A stretch of DNA of 58,287 bases from Planctomycetota bacterium (GTDB taxonomy: Bacteria > Planctomycetota > Planctomycetia > Gemmatales > Gemmataceae), in contig QWPF01000008.1 of NCBI GenBank assembly GCA_003671255.1, forward strand, positions 1-58,287. Reading direction: 5' to 3'. The position numbers and the translations under genes are program-made. This document shows, piece by piece, positions 25,984 to 34,465 of the stretch (positions are counted from its first letter, which is position 1; each line of letters opens with the position of its first letter). Under the pieces are notes generated by a model, which did no database searches, was not told the DNA's origin, and saw only the letters and a program-made list of their open reading frames with translations.

Positions 25984-27501
25984 TTATAAATCAAACTGGA
26001 TTCCCTGTGCCAAGGGAAGCTGGTCGCTCCCATTAATGGTGCAAGTCTGCCTGCGCATATAATTTTTCCAGCAATCGCTGCCAGACTCTCTACCGCCTCC
26101 CGTATCTTTTTCGCCCCCAAAGGCTCCGCCTATTTCTGCTCCAGAGGTTCCTATATTAACATTCGCAATTCCGCAATCACTGCCTCGAGTACTTAAGAAC
26201 TGCTCAGCCTCACTCACTCTATCAGTGAAGATTGCAGAGGATAGCCCTTGTGGGACTTCATTGTTAAACCGGATGGCATCCCCCAAATGATGATAAGGCA
26301 TCACATAAAGAATCGGAGCAAAGGTTTCCTGTTGCATGATTGGCATTTCAGGGCTTGCAAGTATGATCGTCGGTTCTACGAAGTTTCCGCTTCCAAGAAT
26401 CCTGTTGCCCCCCGCCAAGACTTTTCCACCCTGCTTCTTCGCTTCTTCAATGGCAAGCATCATCTTTTCAACAGCGGGTTCGGAAATCAACGGTCCCATC
26501 AACACCGCTTCTTCCCAAGGGTTTCCAATCGTTATGCTGCCATAGGCAGTGCACAGTTTTTCCATGAACATAGTTTCAATGGAATCGTGTACAAATAGCC
26601 TTCGTAGGGTGGTGCATCTTTGGCCTGCAGTGCCTACTGCTGCGAATAAAACGCCCCTAAGTGCAAGATCTATATTCGCACTAGGCGAAATAATTGCAGC
26701 ATTGTTCCCGCCCAACTCGAGCAAGCTTCGCCCCAACCGCTGGCTTACTTTCGCTCCTACAACTCTGCCCATTTCACAACTTCCGGTTGCGCTCACCAGC
26801 GGGATTCTTTTGTCTTGCGCAATCCATTCTGCAGCAAGATGCCCCTCACTTATGCACAACGAAAAAACATCCCCATAACCGTTTGATTTCATGACTGATG
26901 CAACAATGTTAATAACAGCAATGGAAGTTATGGGCGTATGATTCGAGGGTTTCCAAACAGATGTATCTCCACATATTGCAGCAAGAATCGCATTCCAAGC
27001 CCATACTGCAGCGGGGAAATTAAATGCGCTGATGATTCCAACAACGCCGAGAGGGTGCCATTGTTCAAAAAGCCTGTGATCTTTCCTTTCACTTGCGATG
27101 GTAAGGCCATGCAGTTGTCTGGAAAGGCCGGTTGCGAAGTCGCACATGTCGATCATTTCCTGAACTTCACCCTGCCCCTCACTGAGGATTTTACCTGTTT
27201 CTAAAGTGATGAGCAGTCCAAGATCTTTCTTGTGCTTTCGTAGGGCGATGCCGACTTCCCTGATGATTTCGCCCCTCATGGGTGCGGGAACTTCACGCCA
27301 TCTCTTAAATCCTTCCCCTGCCCTCACCATCACTTGTTCATAATTTTTTGAAGATGCACACATCACCGAGGCAATCACTTTGCCATCTGAAGGATTTAAC
27401 GAATCAAATTCCGGTCCCCCAGGCTTGGTGATCCAATCACCTGCAAAGACACCACTATGGGCCTGATGAATACCAAACTTTTCCAACAGTTCTGCAATCA
27501 T
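25984..27501 (-). CDS. Aldehyde dehydrogenase, ALDH7 type (2-aminoadipate semialdehyde dehydrogenase)
   Basis: About 505 residues. The NAD(P) aldehyde dehydrogenase core is complete: ISAFNFPAAVWAWN, SVWKPSNHTP, the general base Glu in LLELGGNNA (E267 in the longest frame) and the catalytic Cys in GTAGQRCTT (C300). The close fit to ALDH7 in GGAFGGEKDTGGGRESGSD near the C-terminus argues for 2-aminoadipate 6-semialdehyde / piperideine-6-carboxylate as substrate. The longest frame starts with TTG at 27513, overlapping the aminotransferase stop. ATG 27501 lies four bases after that stop and is preferred. Operon context with a class III aminotransferase and a divergent DUF1338 gene supports lysine catabolism. 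Confidence 0.9.
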   Translation of the reverse strand: MIAELLEKFGIHQAHSGVFAGDWITKPGGPEFDSLNPSDGKVIASVMCASSKNYEQVMVRAGEGFKRWREVPAPMRGEIIREVGIALRKHKKDLGLLITLETGKILSEGQGEVQEMIDMCDFATGLSRQLHGLTIASERKDHRLFEQWHPLGVVGIISAFNFPAAVWAWNAILAAICGDTSVWKPSNHTPITSIAVINIVASVMKSNGYGDVFSLCISEGHLAAEWIAQDKRIPLVSATGSCEMGRVVGAKVSQRLGRSLLELGGNNAAIISPSANIDLALRGVLFAAVGTAGQRCTTLRRLFVHDSIETMFMEKLCTAYGSITIGNPWEEAVLMGPLISEPAVEKMMLAIEEAKKQGGKVLAGGNRILGSGNFVEPTIILASPEMPIMQQETFAPILYVMPYHHLGDAIRFNNEVPQGLSSAIFTDRVSEAEQFLSTRGSDCGIANVNIGTSGAEIGGAFGGEKDTGGGRESGSDCWKNYMRRQTCTINGSDQLPLAQGIQFDL

Positions 27502-27505
27502 TTGT

Positions 27506-28849
27506 TTATCCAACTATTTCTGATAAAGCCTCATCGAGAATTCTAACCGCAGTTGCTGCTTGATGCTCATTGATTATCAAGGGTGGGCAGAACCGTATGC
27601 CACTCAACCCGCATCCCAATAACAACAACCCCTTTTTAAAACAGGCCTGAACAATTGCATCTCTTTCCACGCCTGCTGGTTCCTTGCTCTCACGATTCTT
27701 GACCAAATCAATAGCAAGCATCAAGCCTTTGCCCCGTACATCCCCAATCAATGAATGTTTATCTTTAAGGGCAAGCAATAATTCAAACAAGAATTCTCCC
27801 ACATGTTGAGCGTTATCCATTAACCCCTCTTCCAATAACGCAATCGTTTCCAACGCAGCAACACATGCCACGGGGTTTCCTCCAAATGTACTTGCATGCG
27901 AACCTTTGGGCCAATCCATGATTTGCGCTTTTGCAATCATGGCACCCAAGGGCATCCCCGAAGCTATTCCCTTTGCCAGGCAGATGATGTCTGGCTCGAT
28001 TCCGTAATGTTCAATTGCAAACATTTTCCCCGTGCGGCCCATCCCCGATTGCACCTCATCTGCGATATAAAGTATGCCATGCTTCTCTGCCAAGGCCTTC
28101 AAATCGCGATGAAACTCCAATGGTGGCACGACATACCCGCCCTCACCCTGAATGGGTTCAACAATAAATGCAGCGACCTCATCGGGAGATACCGTGTGTC
28201 TGAACAATTGTTTTTCAATGCTCTCAACACATGCGGTTTTGCAGGTGCCATAGGTTTTGTTTACCGGGCAGCGGTAGCAATTTCCAAAAGGTGCATGGCT
28301 TACGCCTGGGATAAGGGGATCGAATCCCTTGCGCTGGATGGTCTTGCTAGCTGTTAGTGAAAGCGCACCCATGGTTCTGCCATGGAATCCGCCAAAGAAC
28401 GAAATGATTTGTTTTCGTTTGGTGTGATAGCGAGCAAGCTTGAAAGCAGCTTCGACACTTTCAGTGCCTGAGTTTGCGAAGAAAACTTTTTTAGGGGAAG
28501 TTCCGGGGGCTAAGAGAGCGAGCTTTTTCGCAAGGTCTGCCTGGGGAGCATAATAAAAATCTGTCCCGGACATATGCAACAGAAGTTCTGCCTGCCTTTT
28601 GATTGCTTCTACGATTCGAGGGTGACAATGGCCCGTAGAACAAACTGCAATCCCGGAGGTGAAGTCAAGAAACAAGTTGCCATCCACATCTTCGATGGTT
28701 GCACCACTTCCCCGCTTAACTACAAGTGGATAAAATCGTGTGTAGGAAGGCGAGGTGTATTCCTCATCTTGAGCAATAATCCGGCTTGCAATAGGCCCGG
28801 GAAGAAGCGTCTTTATCATTGGGATTTGAACCAACTCTTGGTAAGTCAT
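27506..28849 (-). CDS. Class III PLP-dependent aminotransferase (lysine/GABA/ornithine type)
   Basis: 447 residues. Cofactor and active-site signatures are complete: NSGTESVEAAFKLAR (phosphate loop), FFGGFHGRT, ADEVQSGMGRTG with D264 holding the pyridine nitrogen, and CLAKGIASGMPLGA with the Schiff-base lysine K293. A four-cysteine insert (C191, C194, C203, C207: CYRCPVNKTYGTCKTAC) is typical of the archaeal-type GABA/ornithine/lysine aminotransferases of this class. The start ATG at 28849 has AAGGAG eight bases upstream. Followed immediately by the ALDH7 gene, it most likely removes the epsilon-amino group of lysine to give the semialdehyde that ALDH7 oxidises; specificity is inferred from context. 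Confidence 0.88.
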   Translation of the reverse strand: MTYQELVQIPMIKTLLPGPIASRIIAQDEEYTSPSYTRFYPLVVKRGSGATIEDVDGNLFLDFTSGIAVCSTGHCHPRIVEAIKRQAELLLHMSGTDFYYAPQADLAKKLALLAPGTSPKKVFFANSGTESVEAAFKLARYHTKRKQIISFFGGFHGRTMGALSLTASKTIQRKGFDPLIPGVSHAPFGNCYRCPVNKTYGTCKTACVESIEKQLFRHTVSPDEVAAFIVEPIQGEGGYVVPPLEFHRDLKALAEKHGILYIADEVQSGMGRTGKMFAIEHYGIEPDIICLAKGIASGMPLGAMIAKAQIMDWPKGSHASTFGGNPVACVAALETIALLEEGLMDNAQHVGEFLFELLLALKDKHSLIGDVRGKGLMLAIDLVKNRESKEPAGVERDAIVQACFKKGLLLLGCGLSGIRFCPPLIINEHQAATAVRILDEALSEIVG

Positions 28850-28995
28850 GGCGGGTTCTCCTTGGGGGACTTACATCGAGCATTAATTTGTCTGATTAAT
28901 TCTATACTTCATTGCACCTATTGAGTCTGAAAAGGTGTAAAATAAATTAGAGAGCCACAGCGACTAGACCAATTTCTAAGATTCTCGGAGGCCCC

Positions 28996-29949
28996 ATGAC
29001 ACAAATTCCCCTAGGTCCACATCATGCCCTACATTCAAAAAATGCTTCAGAGCGATTTATTTTGAACCTGTTCGATCGGTTGTGGGAAAAGTTCCGATCC
29101 CGGGTTAGCTATGTGAATAACTACGAAAAGTTAGTCCAGGCTTCGGGTGCTTCTTTCTTCAACGATCATATCGCCCTACGAACCTTCTGCAGCCAAAACC
29201 CCCTTGCGGGTATCTCCTCAACCTCGCGCATTTTTGAAGCTTTGGGCTACCGCGGGGCGGATTGTTATAACTTTGAAGACAAACACTTAAGTGCTATTTA
29301 TTTCCAACACCCGCAACCCTCTTTCCCCAAAGTTTTTATCTCCGAATTACGCACTTGGGAATTGAAACCCTCCTCCAAGCACATCATCCATGGCGCACTT
29401 AAAACCCATCGCACCAACCTTCCAGAATCTTTCCTCACAGACCTTCATCACCTTGAAACAAAATCGGAATCCTCGAGAGCATCTCTTTTGGAGGAAGCGG
29501 TTGAATTCTTCCACGAACTGCCTTGGCATCTACCCGAAAAATCCGACCTACTCGAACTTAATCTCGATTCCCAGTATGCTGCTTGGGTCTTAGTTCATGG
29601 CTACAATGTGAATCATTTTACTTCGTTGATCAACTCGCATAAGGTGCCCGCATTGGATGACATCGAAAAAACTACCGATGCGCTTTTGAAAGCGGGTGTT
29701 CCCATGAAAAAAGAAATCGAAGGGGCAAGGGGCAGCAAGCTAAGGCAGACTGCGACTGAAGCCGTTTTAATTGATGTGCCTGTTTTGGAAAATGGGAAGA
29801 TGACAAAGATCCCTTGGACTTACGCCTACTTCGAATTGGCACAACGAGACACCTACAAAGACCCTGTAACAGGAAAGGTGTTGCGCTACGAAGGATTCCT
29901 AGGGCAGCAAGCTACCAACCTTTTCGACATGACAAAAATTGCAACCTAG
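28996..29949 (+). CDS. DUF1338 protein, probable 2-oxoadipate dioxygenase/decarboxylase (HglS-type)
   Basis: 317 residues. Non-haem Fe(II) enzyme of the VOC superfamily; HglS converts 2-oxoadipate to D-2-hydroxyglutarate with loss of CO2. The family landmarks are present: NDHIALRTF with metal ligand H58 and substrate-binding R62, a second ligand H207 in VNHFTSL, and a third, E280, in YFELAQRD. The start has GGAGG four bases before ATG. It is transcribed away from the aminotransferase-ALDH7 pair across a 146-bp divergent region. The three genes together would take lysine to 2-aminoadipate and, after transamination by another enzyme, on to 2-hydroxyglutarate. Activity is inferred from family and context. 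Confidence 0.85.
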   Translation: MTQIPLGPHHALHSKNASERFILNLFDRLWEKFRSRVSYVNNYEKLVQASGASFFNDHIALRTFCSQNPLAGISSTSRIFEALGYRGADCYNFEDKHLSAIYFQHPQPSFPKVFISELRTWELKPSSKHIIHGALKTHRTNLPESFLTDLHHLETKSESSRASLLEEAVEFFHELPWHLPEKSDLLELNLDSQYAAWVLVHGYNVNHFTSLINSHKVPALDDIEKTTDALLKAGVPMKKEIEGARGSKLRQTATEAVLIDVPVLENGKMTKIPWTYAYFELAQRDTYKDPVTGKVLRYEGFLGQQATNLFDMTKIAT

Positions 29950-30296
29950 GAACAGAACTTCTTATAGGCTTCTTCATTGAAACCAACATAGAGGGTGTTG
30001 CCTGCTAAGAGGGTAGGAGCACGAAGGTTGCCTGTTGGGCCCATGATCAGCGCTGCAATATCTTCATCGCTAGGTTTATCTTTTTTCAAATCCAGCGTCG
30101 TGATTTTACTGCCTTTAGCAGCAATGATGGTGCTAGCTTTTTTGGCGAGGGCCAAAGCCTCTTTCAAACCGATTTTGGTTTTAGAGGCATCAATAGTTTC
30201 GGTAATGGTATGGCTGATAGGCTCAAGAAACTCCTGAGCTTTTTTACAGGTTGTTCAGCCTTTGCGATGGTACTGCCAAGCGATTTTTACAGTCAT
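29946..30296 (-). CDS. ArsC/Spx-family candidate selenoprotein (in-frame UGA = Sec14)
   Basis: 116 residues if UGA is read through. ATG 30296 has a near-perfect AAGGAG site seven bases upstream. The frame is continuous to TAG at 29946 except for one TGA at 30257-30255, codon 14, in KIAWQYHRKG-U-TTC-KKAQEFL. This is a thioredoxin-fold UxxC redox motif where homologues have CxxC. The C-terminal part (PSDEDIAALIMGPTGNLRAPTLLAGNTLYVGFNEEAYKKF) matches the ArsC/Spx family: the LRAPTL stretch and closing GF...Y. An 8-bp hairpin lies just after the UGA (given separately). The downstream fragment alone would need a TTG start with no ribosome site, so it is unlikely to be an independent gene. The Rieske gene is 60 bp upstream on the same strand. 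A pseudogene or sequencing error is the alternative. Confidence 0.8.
30221..30239 (-). promoter_or_regulatory. Candidate bacterial SECIS element
   Basis: Read on the minus strand, GCTCAGGA and TCTTGAGC form an uninterrupted 8-pair stem (one G-U pair) closed by a GUU loop. The stem begins 16 nt after the in-frame UGA and the apical loop is about 24 nt after it. Bacterial SECIS hairpins sit inside the coding region just 3' of the UGA, with the loop some 16-37 nt away and a G (often GU) in the loop; both fit. SelB binding is inferred. Confidence 0.65.
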
Positions 30297-30356
30297 GATT
30301 TTCTCCTTATCAATATCATAGGTCGTTATCTAATGTTGTTTCCAACTAAGTTCTTA

Positions 30357-30683
30357 CTATTTGGGTTGGTTGTTTGCGGGGGTCTCGAGAAAAATCTCGT
30401 CATCGACCACCGAGACATTGTAGCATCCTACTTTCAATCTTGGGTTATCGGCCCATGCGCCATCGCATAAGCGAAAACGCCAAGCGTGCCAGGGGCAGGT
30501 AACCGTACCCTCTTCTACATGTCCACCAGAAAGAGAGGCACCCATGTGCGGGCAAAAATCATCGATTGCGAAGTATTTGCCTTGCTGGTGATAGACACCC
30601 ACGATCTTTTCTTCAACTTCGAAGGTATGAACTTGGCCTTCGGGAAGCTCGCTTACTTTGCAGACCTTGTGAAGTTTCGACAT
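30357..30683 (-). CDS. Rieske [2Fe-2S] ferredoxin (NirD-like)
   Basis: 108 residues from ATG 30683; the frame extends to 30740 without a better ribosome site. The cluster ligands are C44 and H46 in FCPHMGASL and C63 and H66 in TCPWHAWRF, the standard C-x-H...C-x-x-H pattern. No signal peptide or transmembrane helix, so it is a soluble electron carrier or small subunit in the cytoplasm, similar to NirD or dioxygenase ferredoxins. No oxygenase or reductase partner is adjacent. The candidate selenoprotein 60 bp downstream may share its transcript. Confidence 0.92.
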   Translation of the reverse strand: MSKLHKVCKVSELPEGQVHTFEVEEKIVGVYHQQGKYFAIDDFCPHMGASLSGGHVEEGTVTCPWHAWRFRLCDGAWADNPRLKVGCYNVSVVDDEIFLETPANNQPK

Positions 30684-30781
30684 TCTCTTGAAATCCTTGT
30701 AAGTAAACCGGTTGCATAAAAAGACACTTTTATTGTACAAAGGAAAGAGCGAATTAGCTTTACCTTAGGAGAAATAAAGCC

Positions 30782-31336
30782 ATGCTTGAAATAGAACAAA
30801 AGTTTGAAGTCCAATCCTTCCAAGAATTAGAAAAGAAATTGGCTTTAAAAAAGGTGATGTTGGCCAAAGAAGAGCATGAAGTGGATCATTATCTAAATGC
30901 TCCTGATCGAGATTTTGCAAAGACTGGTGAAGCGTTTCGCATCCGAAGAATAGGTGATTCGAACTTTCTCACTTTCAAGGGACCCAAGCTTGATTCCAAA
31001 GTAAAGATGCGTGAAGAAATCGAAGTACCCATTCCTGATGGTGAGGCTGGGTTTCAAGATCATCTCAAAGTATTTATTGCCTTGGGTTACAAGTTTGTTG
31101 CAAAGGTAAGCAAACGAAGAAGAACTTATAGTTTAAACATGGAGGGATTCAGCATCGCACTAAGCCTTGATGAAGTCGAAACCCTGGGCCTTCATGTTGA
31201 AGTTGAAATAGTAGCTGAAGAAAAAGACTCTGCACGAGCGATTGCAGTAGTGCAAAAACTCTCCGAGGAATTGGAATTGAACCATGTACAACCTAAATCC
31301 TACATCAGGCTGGTTCTGGAGAAAATGAATGGCTGA
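30782..31336 (+). CDS. CYTH-domain protein (CyaB / class IV adenylate cyclase-like)
   Basis: 184 residues. The CYTH signature ExExK is at the N-terminus (LEIEQKF), and the tunnel-lining basic and acidic residues follow: AFRIRRIG, LTFKGPK, REEIEVP, SKRRRTY, LDEVETLGLHVEVEI. CYTH proteins bind triphosphate groups with divalent metal. Members are class IV adenylate cyclases, thiamine triphosphatases or inorganic tripolyphosphatases, and sequence alone does not choose. Overlaps panC by 8 bp (ATGGCTGA), so the two are co-translated. Confidence 0.88.
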   Translation: MLEIEQKFEVQSFQELEKKLALKKVMLAKEEHEVDHYLNAPDRDFAKTGEAFRIRRIGDSNFLTFKGPKLDSKVKMREEIEVPIPDGEAGFQDHLKVFIALGYKFVAKVSKRRRTYSLNMEGFSIALSLDEVETLGLHVEVEIVAEEKDSARAIAVVQKLSEELELNHVQPKSYIRLVLEKMNG

Positions 31337-32192
31337 GATGCAAACTGCAACCACAATTGCACAATTAAGAATGCTAGTGTCTTGTGCAAAGAAAGCGGGC
31401 AGCAAAATTGGGTTTGTCCCTACCATGGGTGCCCTACATGAAGGGCATATGAGCTTGGCACATGAAGCTCGGAAGCACTGCGATTTTGTCGTGGTTTCAA
31501 TCTTTGTCAACCCGATGCAGTTTGGCCCTGATGAGGATTTTCACCGTTACCCACGGCCTTTGCTAGACGATTTAAAGCTATGCACCGATGCAGGTGTGAA
31601 TCTTGTCTTTAATCCTTCTGTCGAGGAAATGTTCCCTGCAGATTTTACAACAGTTGTAGAGGTGAATGGGCTTACCAACAACTTGTGTGGCAAAAGTAGG
31701 CCGGGCCATTTCAAGGGCGTTACCACCGTAGTAATGAAATTATTTGGGCAGGTTCAACCTGATGCTGCCTATCTGGGTCAAAAGGATGCCCAGCAGGCAT
31801 TGGTGATCAAAAGAATGGCACGCGATCTTGATTTACCTGTTGATATCGTGATTTGCCCAACACTGAGAGAAGCAGATGGGTTGGCAATGAGTTCGCGCAA
31901 CCGCTATCTTTCCAGCGAACAAAGATCCGTTGCGCCTTTGATATTTAAGTCTCTTTGTTTGTTAAAGGAAGAAATGGGTTTAGGGAAGCATAAATTGATT
32001 TCGCAATATCGGGAGGATTTGTTAAAGCGACTTGAAGCCATTCCAAAAGCTCTCATAGATTATATCGAAATTGTGGATGCAGATTCGCTTGAAGTTTTGC
32101 AAACGATGAGTGGCGCCTTGTTGGTTGCGGTAGCGATAAGGTTGGGTAATACCAGGTTGATTGATAACATAATTATAAACACCTCCGCCTGA
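31329..32192 (+). CDS. panC: Pantothenate synthetase
   Basis: Joins pantoate and beta-alanine with ATP, the last step of pantothenate (vitamin B5) biosynthesis. 287 residues. PTMGALHEGHMSL holds the nucleotide HxGH motif. FVNPMQFGPDEDF, GKSRPGHFKGVTTVV, YLGQKDAQQ and LAMSSRNRYLS (KMSKS-like loop) follow in order, all intact. Starts inside the end of the CYTH gene. The other pantothenate genes (panB, panD) are not in the window. Confidence 0.96.
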   Translation: MAEMQTATTIAQLRMLVSCAKKAGSKIGFVPTMGALHEGHMSLAHEARKHCDFVVVSIFVNPMQFGPDEDFHRYPRPLLDDLKLCTDAGVNLVFNPSVEEMFPADFTTVVEVNGLTNNLCGKSRPGHFKGVTTVVMKLFGQVQPDAAYLGQKDAQQALVIKRMARDLDLPVDIVICPTLREADGLAMSSRNRYLSSEQRSVAPLIFKSLCLLKEEMGLGKHKLISQYREDLLKRLEAIPKALIDYIEIVDADSLEVLQTMSGALLVAVAIRLGNTRLIDNIIINTSA

Positions 32193-32222
32193 AAAGGTGG
32201 TCATAATAAACGAGAATAGAAC

Positions 32223-33830
32223 ATGCCTCATCCCCTTTTTACTCCTGAAATAGAGCATTGCATCAGAAGCAATGACCCTGAAGCCATGCGGGAGTTTTCA
32301 GAAGCTTTGCATCCTGCAACCATTGCAGAGGCTTTGGATGGAAACTTCAAGGTTGAAGATACATGGCGCTTTCTCCAAGAAACTCCGATCGACAATCAAG
32401 CTGAGATCTTTTCCTACCTTCCCACCGAAGAACAAGTTCGCTTGGTGAAAGGGGTAGGCAGGCCTCATATGGCAAAACTTATCGAACGCATGTCACATGA
32501 TGACCGGGCTGCTCTTCTTAGGCATCTCGACCCCAGCGTTACCGAAGCCATTTTACGATTGATCGATGATGCTGAGCGCAGAGATATCGCTTCGTTGGTG
32601 AACTTCCCCGAAGATACCGCTGGCGCTATCATGACCACCGATTACGCATGGCTTCCCGCCAACATTACGGTGGAAGAATCTTTAGAACGATTAAGGCTGA
32701 TGGCTCCCGATCGCGAGACGATTTATTATGTTTATCTCGTTGATGAAAATCGCAGACTTCAAGGCGTCGTTTCTTTGCGTACTCTCATTCTTTCTCCCAG
32801 AAAAGATATCCTCGCTGATATCATGGAAACCCAGATCGTTACTGTCAAAGTTACCGATCCCAAAGACAGGGTTGCACAATCGATGGCGCGTTATGATCTT
32901 CTTGCAATCCCCGTCGTTGATAAGGAAGATAAACTTGTTGGCATTGTGACGCATGATGATGCAATGGATGCTGTGGTTTCTGCTGCGACTGAAGATGTTC
33001 ATCGTATGGGTGGTATGGAGCCCATGAAAGATAGCTATCTGGATGCGAGCTTCACTCTTGTGTGGCGAAAAAGATCCGTTTGGCTTTCTTGCTTGTTCCT
33101 TGCAGAGTTATTCACTTTTACAGCGCTGGCGTATTTTGAAGACGCCATCGCCCAAGTTGTTGTGTTAAGTTTATTTGTTCCTCTGTGCATTTCTACAGGT
33201 GGGAACTCCGGCTCGCAAGCAGCAACATTGATCACGCGAGCTTTGGCGCTTAATGAAGTGAACCGTAAGAACTGGTTTCGCATTTTCAAACATGAACTTC
33301 TAATGGGCCTTGCGCTGGGCCTGACACTCGGTGGCATTGGTTTTATCAGGGCTGCACTTACGCCTGATAATATTCGCGGAAGTTCTCACCCCAGGCATGA
33401 AACCTTTAAAGTAAGAGTCGCTGAAAGTACACCATTACAACCCAATCAAGATGGAATATATGAGATCATTCCCAATACTGAGCAGGTCATTTATAGCCAG
33501 AAGTCTGAAAAAATCCGTCTGCCTGAAGCTGCAAAACTTAAGGAACCCACGCTCCAAGATGGGCAGCTTGTTTACGAATTCCCCAAGGGTTGCGCTTTGA
33601 TCACACCTGCCATCGATCGTTGGAAACTTGCAGCAGTGATTGGTTTTTCGGTGGCGGGAATTTGTTTATGGGGCACCGTAGTAGGCTCTATGCTACCACT
33701 TGTATTTGATCGCTTTGGTATTGATCCAGGCATTGCATCGAGCCCTTTCGTTGCTACTTTTGTTGATGTGACAGGCATCGTTATCTACTTTTCCATCGCT
33801 GGTATATTCCTGGGCGACTTATTACTTTAA
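32223..33830 (+). CDS. mgtE: Magnesium transporter MgtE with an extra periplasmic insert
   Basis: 535 residues. N-terminal superhelical MgtE_N domain (about 20-130; RHLDPSVTEAILRLIDD), then two CBS domains (about 135-260; VVSLRTLI, GIVTHDDAMDAV) that sense Mg2+, then a five-helix channel domain. The pore signature appears as GNSGSQAATLITRALALNE and DVTGIVIYFSIAG. Between the third and fourth membrane helices there are about 80 extra residues (roughly 381-460) with no counterpart in Thermus MgtE, where this is a short outer loop. Topology puts the insert outside the cytoplasmic membrane. It follows panC by 30 bp, and a strong terminator closes the group. Confidence 0.93.
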   Translation: MPHPLFTPEIEHCIRSNDPEAMREFSEALHPATIAEALDGNFKVEDTWRFLQETPIDNQAEIFSYLPTEEQVRLVKGVGRPHMAKLIERMSHDDRAALLRHLDPSVTEAILRLIDDAERRDIASLVNFPEDTAGAIMTTDYAWLPANITVEESLERLRLMAPDRETIYYVYLVDENRRLQGVVSLRTLILSPRKDILADIMETQIVTVKVTDPKDRVAQSMARYDLLAIPVVDKEDKLVGIVTHDDAMDAVVSAATEDVHRMGGMEPMKDSYLDASFTLVWRKRSVWLSCLFLAELFTFTALAYFEDAIAQVVVLSLFVPLCISTGGNSGSQAATLITRALALNEVNRKNWFRIFKHELLMGLALGLTLGGIGFIRAALTPDNIRGSSHPRHETFKVRVAESTPLQPNQDGIYEIIPNTEQVIYSQKSEKIRLPEAAKLKEPTLQDGQLVYEFPKGCALITPAIDRWKLAAVIGFSVAGICLWGTVVGSMLPLVFDRFGIDPGIASSPFVATFVDVTGIVIYFSIAGIFLGDLLL

Positions 33831-33843
33831 CTTCGCAAATAAT

Positions 33844-33883
33844 AAAAAAGCCTCTGCAAGGATCACCCTGCAGAGGCTTTTTT
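33844..33883 (+). terminator. Strong intrinsic terminator after mgtE, likely bidirectional
   Basis: AAAAAAGCCTCTGCA pairs with TGCAGAGGCTTTTTT around an AGGATCACCC loop. A-rich on the left and T-rich on the right, it can stop transcription from both the mgtE side and the convergent gene ending at 33903. Confidence 0.9.
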
Positions 33884-33902
33884 GTTGGTATCTTTCACCC
33901 TA

Positions 33903-34358
33903 TCAAGTAACTATTTTGTGTTTAGGCAATATAGCCCTGCGAGTATCCAGCGGATCGGATTGATAACGCCATCCTACTACATGATCCTCGTGATAAAGTT
34001 CCAAGATAAACCAAGCCAGTTGTTCTTCCTCGATGAAAGGAATCGCAACGACTCCGTTTCCCGGCGAAGCTATGAACATGCCCATGCTCTCGAGTTCTGC
34101 AATATCCTGACTGTATTTTGAACTCGCAGCTTCAGAATCGATCTGGGCTTCTTGCTTTGCTATGAACGCAGATCGATCTGGGCGCTCTTTGCGCTGGCTG
34201 ATCTTGTTTAAACGGTGGTTGGCAAACTGCATTGCAAGGTAGTTTTCTCGTAGCGAGCGTATAACTTCAAGAAGGTAAGGCAGAGCTTTTATAGTTTGAT
34301 CGTAAGACCAAACTTGAATAAGTTGCTGCTTGCGTTTTTTTCCTGGGTTGCGCTTCAT
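33903..34358 (-). CDS. DUF2203-like hypothetical protein
   Basis: 151 residues. It begins with a basic tail (MKRNPGKKRKQQ), then helices (TIKALPYLLEVIRSLRENYLAMQ), then a C-terminal beta-rich block (LESMGMFIASPGNGVVAIPFIE...LAWFILELYHEDHVVGWRY). The layout, with two helices followed by an elementary GxxVxD-like turn and a W/H-rich end, resembles DUF2203 proteins. The match is by pattern, without the invariant CW-E motif being exact. Cytoplasmic, no known function. Stands alone between two transcription units. Confidence 0.6.
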   Translation of the reverse strand: MKRNPGKKRKQQLIQVWSYDQTIKALPYLLEVIRSLRENYLAMQFANHRLNKISQRKERPDRSAFIAKQEAQIDSEAASSKYSQDIAELESMGMFIASPGNGVVAIPFIEEEQLAWFILELYHEDHVVGWRYQSDPLDTRRAILPKHKIVT

Positions 34359-34465
34359 GACTAGGCCCTCCCTAAGGTTAAAGGAAGAGAGAACGGCCAG
34401 AACATCCCTTTTGGGTACCGCCTCCTAGATTTTAAGCTTTAAGCTATGGATGTATTCTTGATAGC

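Noticed and set aside
27501-27513. TTG start of the ALDH7 gene overlapping the aminotransferase stop
   Set aside because: ATG four bases after the stop gives a normal length and a better start codon; the overlap is not needed.
29946-30167. A separate 73-residue gene covering only the downstream part of the ArsC-like frame
   Set aside because: It would start at TTG without a ribosome site and lack the redox motif; the full frame through UGA explains the conserved ends and the upstream AAGGAG.
30210-30470. Plus-strand ORF of 86 codons over the selenoprotein and Rieske genes
   Set aside because: Antisense shadow with no recognisable protein features; both minus-strand frames are family-recognisable.
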